A stretch of 64,000 nucleotides of DNA from Dipetalonema caudispina (lineage: Eukaryota > Nematoda > Chromadorea > Rhabditida > Onchocercidae), in the NCBI GenBank assembly GCA_013365325.1, contig JABVXV010000146.1, forward strand, positions 62,001 to 126,000, given 5' to 3'. The notes under the pieces were generated by a model. That model worked only from the letters and a program-made list of their open reading frames with translations. It was not told where the DNA came from and did not search any database. The first letter of the stretch is position 1. The number at the start of each line of letters is the position of its first letter. Positions 54,601-64,000 of the stretch are shown here, piece after piece. Position numbers and translations under genes: made by a program.

Positions 54601-56165
54601 GGGAGAAGTTGTAGGATGTATGATGTTGATTTGAGCCTATGTGAAGATTAATTAATAGGTGTATTTTTGAGTCAGAAGAGGAATGAGGAAGAGATTATAT
54701 TCTAGGAAGAAAAAGATAGCAAATAAGGTTACACTTAGATGAATACTTCTCCAGTATTATTAGTATGCGAATGAAAAGGAATGATTTGAGTGATAGTTGG
54801 CATCTGTGTAAAACTTTTAGTCAAATGTTTCATCGTGTGATATGTTCATATCTGACACATAAAATTGTGCTATCATTGGAAGATGTGTTGTAATGAGTAA
54901 TATGATAATTCCTGATGATATTTCCTAATGATTTCATTGCTGACAAGAAGCAAACTTTGGAAGAAAAACGATTTGATAAGAAACCTGCATAAAACACGTT
55001 GCGCAAAAATTGCTTGAGGAATTGAGTATCGTTTAAGTTCAGCGGAAATCCTTTGTGCTAGATCCTTCGTATTTAACTCATCCATATCGCTACCGGAATC
55101 TGGTGATCCGGCATGCGATATTGTATCTGCTTGTAAAGGTGAGGAACCATTCTGGAATTTTTACCAAAATAATAATTGAAATAATATCCAGTCCGATAAG
55201 GAAAATGTGATTATCCATCGGTCGAAGACGACTTATTATTGCTACCATAATACCAAATTTATTATTCCTATCATAATATCAGTAACATCTGAGAATTTTG
55301 CTTATAGTTTTACACTATCAGGAATGTTTTTGAGTTTTGATAAGGATAAACATTAACCTTCAATGATTAGTATTACAGTTCTTAACATTTATCAAAATTT
55401 GAAAATAATCAGCAAATTTGGCTAATGCATCCAAAAAAAAGAAAGAAATACAAAAAAAAAGAGGATTAAAAAAGGAACCCTTTTAACAGTTTCCATTGCC
55501 TCTGTATCCAAGATATCGCCTGGACCATTAAAAGTATTGTATGAAGTTGAACTGATGAAATCCAGTTTTTCCTGTTTCGGTTCCAGGACACCACTATATG
55601 ACGGTACATACGGTGATTGGGAAGGCGAGAATGGTTCAGTTAGTTGATGAAGCTGCTGGTGTAATGTAACGGGTGTCGTATATTCATTCCTACTATCACT
55701 GTTTGAATCGGCCGGTTGAACATCTTCCGTATCCGGTTCATTTTTCATATCATAAACATATTTGATGTTTACATTATATGCAAATGAACCGAAATTCAAA
55801 GAACTTGGTATGGAACTTGTTGGAGTTTGCTGGAAAAACAGGCTACTACTAGATGGGGCGCCGGAGGCTGATTCACTTACCGCAGGACTTGCCGTAGAAC
55901 GGTTAAATTTGACAGACGAATTTGTAACCGTTGAAATAGGCGGAAGTGGTTGAAGAGGTGTCAGCGTAGTGTACTGATTGAATGCCGTTGTTGTGCCAGC
56001 GGTTTGACTATGAGGACTACTACGGCCATGGCTTGAATAACTATCGTCGTGAATATGATTCCGGTAGCTATCCGGTTGCGGAGGTGATGAACTTGGTAAT
56101 GTGGCCGATAGTAACGGATCCGAGCTGTTGCTGGTCATCGGGCCTGATGATTCCAGTCCTTCCAT
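48414..56165 (-). CDS. ceh-48: ONECUT (CUT domain + homeodomain) transcription factor with polyglutamine tail
   Basis: Nuclear DNA-binding factor; the ONECUT class controls neuronal identity in worms. Five exons: 55479-56165, 54985-55151, 53996-54135, 49956-50059 and 48414-48794; 1479 nt, 492 residues. Residues 1-229 form a Ser/Pro-rich activation-type region. The CUT domain (~252-335) reads ELNTKDLAQRISAELKRYSI, then SQGTLSDLLRNPKPWSKLKS and RRMAKWLQEPEF, nearly identical to vertebrate ONECUT. The homeodomain (~349-408) has KKPRLVFTDIQRRTLQ and NFFMNARRR, with the class-specific Phe48/Met50 at residues 397 and 399. A run of about 31 Gln (48550-48642) follows, then PPPPVFEQL. The homeodomain is split by a 1.2 kb intron and the CUT domain by a 0.85 kb one. 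The similarity suggests ceh-48 rather than the divergent worm onecut paralogues, but this is not tested. Confidence 0.93.
48550..48642 (-). repeat. Coding CAA/CAG repeat (polyglutamine)
   Basis: About 31 glutamine codons in the last ONECUT exon, mostly CAA with scattered CAG, just after the homeodomain. More Gln-rich sequence lies on both sides. Confidence 0.9.
51637..51726. repeat. GTAT/GT microsatellite in ONECUT intron 3
   Basis: About 90 bases of GTAT units grading into TG units. Confidence 0.9.
51868..51896. repeat. (CAT)n microsatellite in ONECUT intron 3
   Basis: About nine CAT units. Confidence 0.85.
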
Positions 56166-57962
56166 TTGCCCAAAGTATACGATGCACTGAGATGCGGCCG
56201 CTTCGTTTCTGGGCTTTCAACGTAAAGCAAAAAGCTGTGCGACAGACGCAGACATACACGCTCACATAGACACGCACAGATCCATAGAGAAGAGGGACAC
56301 CAGAGGTGTGACACTTAAGGAAATCCTTAAACTCCACCCTGAAAGAGGGAGGCTTCTTACTCCGAAGGATAGCAAAAAGGGACAATCAGGGAGAATTAGC
56401 TAGCTATGAGAAGCAATGGCTAGGCTTTCATAGTCTCTAAGCTGTAATGTTCATGAGAGTGGAAGAAAAGAGGGGGGACATTGTTGATCCAGAAAGGGAA
56501 GGAGAAGGACCATTTATAGATGATGTCTAGCATGCTAGCTAACTGCAGCACTCTGGGATTGCTACTGTTGTCGCATTGCTTGCAGACTTGCCACCCACCC
56601 GTTATCCTTTCAGCCTAGCACGAGGCACAGCTTGCTACCGCTATTAAACTCTGCCACATTGCATTAATCCATGCAACAGCAGCTGTTATTGTTACTGCTG
56701 CTATTGCTACTGCTGTACAATTAATTTTCGACAATCAGACAGTATCCAACTGCAGCAAATAGTTGCAACAGCATGCCTAAAATTCACTTTTTCCATCTTA
56801 TATTTTAAGTTTTACTTGATGGGTTTAATTACTCTCCCTATAAATCATTCCCCAATTTTACATTTGGTTACTTCTTCCTTCTCGATGAATTCTTGAAAAT
56901 TTAGCCAACTTCTTTCGAATATTCCCTTCTCTCTCTTCATTTCACTTCTACTTTTTCCTTCCCATCTAATCAGGCTTTATAATAGCATTTCCTTCTACTC
57001 TAATGATATTTTATACTAAAATACACATTAACCTAACTGTCTCATCATTATACAAAAAAAAAAAAAAGAGAAATCATTCCTGTCACTTAACATGCATATA
57101 TCGGTACTAGAAATTATTTCATCGTATCTGATTATATTCGTATTTTTCTTTTTGCAAGAGATAAAATAATTTTTTCATTAAATTTTTCTAATGAAAATTC
57201 ATTAAGTCATACGTTTCTTTCTCTTTTGTTTTCTTACAGAATTTTTTTTTTTTTTTAAAAAAAAATTAATTGTTACGTATTTTATTTGATAAGCATGGGT
57301 CCATTCATACACATATTTATATATAGTACACTATTTTATTTGAGCAAAAAATAAAAATACCAAAATTCAATTTAAAAAAAAAAAAAAAAAAAAAGGAAAA
57401 AAAGGAAAAAACGAATTTGGCAACATGTAACAGATAATTCATAACTTTCCTTTATTTAAAGAAAAGCTTAGACAAGTATTTTGTCTATATATTATTATCA
57501 TAATCTTTAATGGTAATGATCAAATGCGGGGGAGAAAAAAAAAAAAACGATCGGGAGGATGAATGAATGAGGGAAAAAGGGAGAGAGAGAAAGAGGAAGG
57601 ATTTAGTAAAAGTTACACCTATAATTTTATGGTTTAGTTTGATCAATGAATGAGACAAGTTGAATTAGTATGGTTATAAGTAGTAGTAACAAAGAGTGTA
57701 ATTTGGCGCCATTTAAAAAATTTAAATTTCAATCACAATTTGAATTTCATTTCCAACAAATAATTTCTTAATATCAATCATTGTTAATTTAAGGTTTTTC
57801 GTTTTTTTTTTTTTTTTTTGAAAGCGAATTTTCACTTAATATTTGTCTTGGCTTTACCATAGATGTGTAAAAATGTGTTGTGAGATTTTTTTTTTCCCTT
57901 TTCAAATTTCAATTAAATCAATGAAATTTTCGAAATTAACAAGTATCAATAAATATAATCAT
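56166..57962. other. Upstream region of the ONECUT gene
   Basis: About 1.8 kb between the ONECUT start and the 3' end of the next minus gene. Its ONECUT-proximal part (about 56166-56760) is clearly less AT-rich than the flanks, with CTGCTG/CAGCAG-like motifs near 56668-56720, and probably holds the 5' UTR and promoter. A CATCTCAG acceptor 21 bases upstream of the ATG (about 56187) may be a trans-splice or cis acceptor. The distal half is AT-rich with homopolymers. Confidence 0.55.
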
Positions 57963-60900
57963 TTAATCAATCCTATTATTCGATGGGGTATACATATGCG
58001 CTTGAGCATGCCGTACCCTTTCCGCCATTTCTTTTTCTTCTTCACCCACAAACATCGTTTTCATATCATACTCATCATCATCCTCATAATAATAACCTAT
58101 CGGCCTGGAAATAATGAGTAAAAATATTGGTAACAAATAAAGTAAAATCTTCATTATCAGATATCATCATTTATATAGAGATAAAATCAATTTATACGAA
58201 TGGACGATAATTTGAAAGTCAAAGAGAAAAGCCAAGGGAATAGAGTAAGTGACAAATTATCTTTTATCTTTATAAATATTATGGAGTCGAAATACTTGTT
58301 TATTTGTTGAATTGCTAGATAATGATCGATGTGATTCAAAAATTTCAAATTTTAACACAAAAATAAGAAGGAAATTTTTCTATCCATACCAACCTTGGCT
58401 GTTCGCTTGGAACCCGTCCATACAGGAAATTGGTATGAGTATTTTCTTCAACCGGACATTTCTCCGGTTCCGATGAATCGTCAACTCGATTAAACCGATA
58501 TGATATCATCCAAATGATAATAACGATGATAACAAGAATGGTTACCACGCCACCAATACCAGCTGTGATAAGAGCTACTTTCTGTGTTCGAGCTTGGAAA
58601 CGAACCTATTAAACAATAATTTCATTCAAATTTCGGATTAGAAAAAAAAAAAAAGAAAAAACTAATGAATAATACAAATTTCGATGTGATAATAATGATT
58701 TGAAGACTTCCAAGTTTTTTTTTTCTATCTTTTTTTTTTGAGGAGAAGTTCAAATAAATGGTCGGCTTGCTTGAAGTGTCTTAACTCCCGGAGAAAGTGT
58801 ACATTTTCTGTGAAATAAGAGTATGGATTCATTTAAAATTTCATTGCAATTTTTTTCTTTTTTTTTGAAGTTTCAATTTAACCTCGCAACGATCGCCTGA
58901 GAAATTCTCCTTACAAATACATTCCACATAACCGATTGGATTCTTCTTACAAGTACCATCATTAAGGCAAAAGTTATTGCAAGCATCTAAAATACTTTAG
59001 TTTCTTTTCTTTTTTTTTTTTTGTTTTATATTTTTTGAACAATATGATAATAAAAGTTATTGATAAAGCATTAACAAAAAAGAAAGCAATTAGCGTTAAT
59101 TTAATTCACAAATTTTTCAAAGATAAATAACAATGTTATAATTAAATCTGAAATTTTTACATTATCCTTTATTCACTGTATACCATTTTTTTTTCCTCAA
59201 ATTTCTTCTCACTTCATATTCATATTTCAAACATCATAATCAATGTAATATTATTAAATAAAAATTAAAAATTAAAATTAAAAAGAAGGAAAAAAAAAAA
59301 GAAACCCACTAATTGCATACGTTTATAAAGGATATGAAATTATTACCTTGACAATGTGTACCATTTCCTTTGTAACCAGGTTTACACTTGCATTGATAAG
59401 ATGGAATATCATTATCATCCGGTAAATCGATGCAAACTGCATGCCATGAACAATTATCTTCACCGGTAGCACATTGATTTGTTGAATAGCATTGACTTGC
59501 TTGTGTTGCACCTAAATTAAACATTAAAAATTAGTCTCGAAATGAATTTGAAATTGTAACAGTGGCATTATCGCTTGTTGAAAATGACAAAATATAAAAT
59601 TAAACGTTTTAAATTATAATTGTTAATTTGAAAAAAAAAAAAAAAAAAAAAATTATACAATTTACAGTATGCATTTAGGTAGCTTCTAAAAAAATTCTAA
59701 AATATATGATTTAATTTTATACACAAGAAGTCAGTAATTTTTTTTTTTTTTTTTTTTTAAATACCCTGAGCAGCAGTGGTATGATCAGGTGGACAAAGTT
59801 TGCAAACGGTTTGAATTTCCTCATCCTGGAATGTTCCTCGAGGACAAAATTGACATTGTTTGCTGAAATAAACAATGAAATTATTGTTCATATAATTAAA
59901 TATCAAAATTTAATTCGAAATTAATTCAGCATTTTCAAGATTACAATGTACTTTTCTCTCATACTTTTAAATACTTAACAGTATCATCTAAATAACCGAC
60001 ATTTGAAATGTAAAATTTTTGCGTAATTTTATATTGTTTCCCCTGGTAAAACTATTCCTTCTTTCTAACTTTAACGCTAAATTAACTTTCTGAATGCTAT
60101 TAAATAATTTATTGCGTGAAATGACTTACGTGGTAGTAACAAGAAACTGTCCAGCGGAACATTTTGGTGTATTGCATTGCATACGACGAACGGATGCAGT
60201 TTCTTCGGTAGTGGTACCTGGTGGACAATCAACACAACTTTTGTGGACACCACGTGTACGATAAGTTCCTTGTGGACATGGTAGACAGACACCAACTTGT
60301 GTCAAATGCTCACCATCTAAATAACAAAAATTGAGTAAAAAAAAAAGAAATGTTATTAAACTTTAATCTTACTTTTTTTAAAGAAAAGGTAGAACTTAAA
60401 ATTAATTTAAATCCTCTAAAATACCGGTAATCATAGATAATCACTATAAATTAATCTAAAAAATCAGAAAAAAAAAAAAAAAGAAAAGAAAAAATTAGAA
60501 AATAATATTCAAAATATTCTATTACTGTTAGTTATGCAAATCTGTTTTAGAAAATGTAATTTAAATCGAACAGCACAGTAAAGCTATAAAATAATTTCAA
60601 AAACTTTCAAATTTTTTTTATTCCTTCATTATGTTAATTTTATTTTTCTTTAACAAGCTTTCAGAATTTTAAAATATTTACCAGGACATTCATCACGACA
60701 TTCATCTTCAGCTGTTGATGTTTCTTTCAGTGTCGTTTTACCAACACCACAAGGGAGACAGCTGAAAGCTCCCGATGTTGGTTGATAAAAACCAAATCCA
60801 CATGGTTCACAAGAACCACTACTGATATTGAACATTGAACCAGCTTCGCATGCATCTTCAAACTTATTTGTTGATAATTTTTTTTTTTTTTTTTTTTTCA

Positions 60901-63900
60901 ACAATACAGTATTCTTTATTATTGCTTATCATAAATAAGTAAATAGTTCTTAAGAATCTAACGAATTTATTTATTTACTTGTTTACCAATTTGTTTACTC
61001 TCAAATCAATATAGTAGTTAATTATGCTATCAGTTGTTCTTTACTACTAATTTTTAATCTATTTCTTTCAAATTATTGATGCTATTGTAATTCAAATAGA
61101 ATGAAATGTATGGTAATAGTTCATTGATAATTTATATATTTTTGAATTAATAATTAGAATTAAAGAATTGTGAAATTAAAATGTCATACTTAAACTATAG
61201 AGATAAAAAAAGACCAATTTATTTTTTAATTTAAAATTTAAAATCATACTTTTACAATCTGTTAAAAGTGCTGAACCAGGAGCAGTTGTAATATATCCTC
61301 GTGGACAAGGTAAGCAAGAGCTTTGTCCTGCACGAGGTTGATATTCATCGGTCATGCATAATTTGCAAGTGCGTGTTGTCAAATCATAAGATGAACCCGG
61401 TGCACAAGGTACTATAAATTGTAATATTGAAAGATTAAAATTAAACTTTTTCGTTAAAATTGATCAAAACAAACAGAGTTAATATATTGTAAATTACATA
61501 ATTTCTCCCCATATTTGACGAATTATTCATTTCAAAAAGAGCTCATTTCATTAATCAAGCAGTACTTACCGCATAAATTACGAACATTAACAGTTCCCAC
61601 TTCACATATATGTCGTTCTTTCAATTCGAAACTATTCAAATCCGGTCGACCGTTAGGAATTACCTAAAATATGATTTGAAGCAAATATTTTATAACTAAA
61701 CTGAACAAGTATTGTGAACTATATTGTTCAAAATTCACACAAAATATTACTATGATCAGTAAGATTACTTACTTAATACACTGAATATTCGGATCATTTT
61801 TATATCGGACATATCAAGCATAATTTCATGAACAAACATCAATTCATTTGCTAAGTAGTTTCTGATTCCAGAATACTTACTTGTTCCAAACTAAATATAT
61901 CTTCGAGTAGAATTTCATTTTCCAGTACATCTGATACTTTTGATCGTTGTCCTGTTTTACGATTTTCCAAAACATCACTAAAATTGACAAAAATTTTGTA
62001 AGAGAAAATTTTCACTTATTTTCTGATCAAATTATCGGATTTTGTTATTGTCATTTCCAGTAGAATTTAAATGATTTGAATAGATTTCAAAGAAATAAGC
62101 ATACTTTGCGATAGGTATGGTAACTTTCACATTGAAAAAGTTTTGCGCTTCACGACGTAATCTTACAGTTGTATCTACTGCTGTTACGGTGGTTTCTTCA
62201 TTTCCGGCGAAGCATTGCACTGATATATTAAACGTTGAATGATCACTTATGTTACTGAAAATAATATTTTAGACAATTAATGTAAATTTGTACTGTATAT
62301 TGTACAAACTTCCAAAAAAAATTCGTTATCGATGTATTCCGAACATATCTGAAAGAATCAGACAAAGAAGAAAAAAAAAAAAAAAGGTAACAAATTGAAA
62401 TTGAAAATTTAAAATTAGCGTATCAATGTTAGAAACCTGATTGAAAAGATATTCCATTTGTTGTTCAATAATTCAATTCGTTGAGAAAGTTTTTCAGCTA
62501 ATGTATTTCGACCTGCTGCATTACATATTGATACAGTAGGATAATTAATGGATACTTCAGCAACTCGTACAGCAGGATGTGCCCTGAAAAATGAGTGGAT
62601 AAATCTCACAATGATGAAATTCAAACATCAGAGCGATTTATCGAAACGGATATTTGTTAGTTTCAGATATTTCGAAATGTATAAATTATGTTAAAAGAAA
62701 GGAAATATTATAGCTTACTTAGTACATTGAGGATAACGGAATGTATAAGCATTCACAGGTCGTGGTCTCCATTGACCATCCGATGAACAAGTGTAAAAAA
62801 CTGGTGGTTCAATGCTAAATTCATAACCATTTTCACATTCAATCGAACAGGCCTTATAACGTAATTGTGGACCCCATGATTCACAAGCTTGAACACCATG
62901 TAATGGATCTTGCAATGTAGGACAAAATTCACGCGATATATGAATCTAAAAAGTAAAATCATTGATAAGAATTTTACAATATTTAATAATCAATCAAATT
63001 TATTAACAAGTAATTGTATCATTAAATTATATTTCTTGTAGTTATAGAATAGAATTCGAAATATTTCGTCTTTTTATCAATTGATACGATTGAAATAGTT
63101 CAAAGTTCAAATGAAATAACCTTAAAGATGCATTCAGCCATGGAATGATTGTCTTTGGCAAGATAAACCACAAGATATTCTCCCCATGTAAATACTTGAC
63201 CCGGTTTCAGATTTCTTTTAACATCTATATTTCCATTCATTGACGTAAATACTGGTTCTTGCCACGTGATATTTACCTGCAGTTCGAGATTTCTAACAAA
63301 TCCATGAAAATAAATAAAATCAGAATAAAATTCTTTTGAAATTCAAATATAATTTTAACTCAATTTGAAAATTACGAGCAAAATTCAAATGTTTTGAGTT
63401 ATAAAAAAATTTCAACATTTTATAAAGATGAAGTGTTAATAATGACAACCTCTTTTTGATATGCAATGACAAAAATATCCGACGGACAACCAAGAACTTC
63501 CATTTTCTTGATAGGTTGACGAGTGTGTTCTCGTCCACAAGTACTTCTCACAACTTTTTCAACTTTTCCAGAAAGTCTCGTATAACCAGCAAAACGTAAG
63601 ATAAGATCATCATAGATAACCTATAGAAATAAATAAAAATAAGTGATCAAATCTTCATCATATGTTATATTTTTGATAAGATTGTCAGATTATCAGCATA
63701 TTGTGAGATAAGTGATGAATTATTGTTTGGAAAAATTTGATAAAATTTTAAACAAATTATAAAATTACCTGTTGTTGTTGACATTGATCAACAATTGAAG
63801 GAATTTCAGCTTCGAAATCGATTGCACGCTTCCAAATATTTACTCGTGTTATTGATCCAACAAATTTTGGCTCAGTTGAAAATTCATTTATTGGTTCACC

Positions 63901-63916
63901 AAGTGATATCCATGCA
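57963..63916 (-). CDS. Pentraxin/LamG-like, HYR, sushi, GCC2/GCC3, EGF transmembrane protein (5' part outside window)
   Basis: Large type I surface protein; the N-terminus lies beyond the window. Sixteen exons: 63769-63916, 63450-63620, 63121-63276, 62719-62945, 62437-62583, 62105-62254, 61881-61977, 61570-61663, 61250-61411, 60682-60855, 60130-60316, 59765-59862, 59347-59511, 58883-58986, 58394-58605 and 57963-58104; 810 residues visible. In order: the end of a LamG/pentraxin-like domain (KFVGSITRVNIWKRAI), an HYR-like domain, a sushi/CCP domain (ACSIECENGYEF, CSSDGQW), and a linker. Then come several ephrin-receptor-like GCC2/GCC3 repeats (CLPCPRGYITT, CGFGFYQPTSGAFSCLPC, CPPGTTTEETAS) and two EGF domains (CKCKPGYKGNGTHC; CICKENFSGDRC). 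A transmembrane helix (VALITAGIGGVVTILVIIVI) and a short acidic Tyr-rich cytoplasmic tail (GYYYEDDDEYD) end it. The layout recalls SVEP1, but membrane-anchored. Exon boundaries around 60856 are the least certain. Confidence 0.8.
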
Positions 63917-64000
63917 CTGAAAATTATGAACATTATAATCTTACAATTGTTTATCCATTAATACTTTTAATTGTTTTCTTTTAAATTTCTTTTATGTTGA

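Noticed and set aside
55762..55953. Plus-strand frame opposite the first ONECUT exon
   Set aside because: Shadow of the long, Ser/Pro-rich coding exon on the other strand.
56820..56845. GGGTTTAATTACTC, similar to the start of the nematode SL1 leader
   Set aside because: The match breaks after about ten bases and the downstream SL RNA donor and Sm site are absent.

Overview
This is a 64 kb piece of an AT-rich eukaryotic nuclear genome, almost certainly a nematode. Every confidently read gene is split by short GT..AG introns whose acceptors are mostly of the worm type (TTTCAG, TTTTAG). Several start codons lie a few bases behind an unpaired TTTCAG-like acceptor, as expected for spliced-leader trans-splicing. 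The gene set (egl-21-type carboxypeptidase E, a ONECUT factor, a p38-like kinase) fits a worm. Intron lengths, AT content and very frequent poly-A/poly-T tracts resemble a spirurid or filarial species, but the species cannot be named from sequence alone. I saw no bacterial, viral, transposon, CRISPR, rRNA or tRNA signal.

Layout, left to right. The 3' half of uso-1/p115 is on + (213-3221). A small unidentified minus gene (5408-5998) is followed by a complete IQSEC/BRAG Arf-GEF on minus (7729-11818). The mitochondrial release factor MTRF1L (+, 13548-15546) sits tail to tail with the mitochondrial small-subunit protein mS37/CHCHD1 (-, 16099-16573). Two unrecognised + genes follow: a 145-residue orphan (17865-18583) and a 224-residue two-helix membrane protein (19199-20849). 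Next come a possible mini-gene (22214-22690) and a p38-family MAP kinase with a Ser-Ala-Tyr activation lip (22732-25823). A 5.8 kb gene-free stretch dense in microsatellites follows. Then come a zinc-independent medium-chain dehydrogenase (+, 31605-35045), the tRNA-guanine transglycosylase catalytic subunit tgt-1 (+, 36516-39095), and egl-21 carboxypeptidase E (-, 40064-43187). A 5.2 kb AT-rich gap leads to a ONECUT CUT-homeobox gene (-, 48414-56165) and the C-terminal 810 residues of a large sushi/HYR/EGF transmembrane protein (-, 57963 to beyond 63916).

I rebuilt exon chains by hand. For each recognised gene the exon lengths sum to a multiple of three and phases agree at every junction, which is the main internal check. 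There is no operon-like functional cluster. Loose themes are trafficking (uso-1, IQSEC), mitochondrial translation (MTRF1L, mS37), tRNA modification (tgt-1) and neuropeptide/neuronal function (egl-21, ONECUT). I did not find a new multi-gene system. The most notable points are the non-TxY MAP kinase, the altered codon-recognition and GGQ loops of the release factor, a possible in-frame alternative donor inside the ONECUT homeodomain, and several taxon-restricted proteins.
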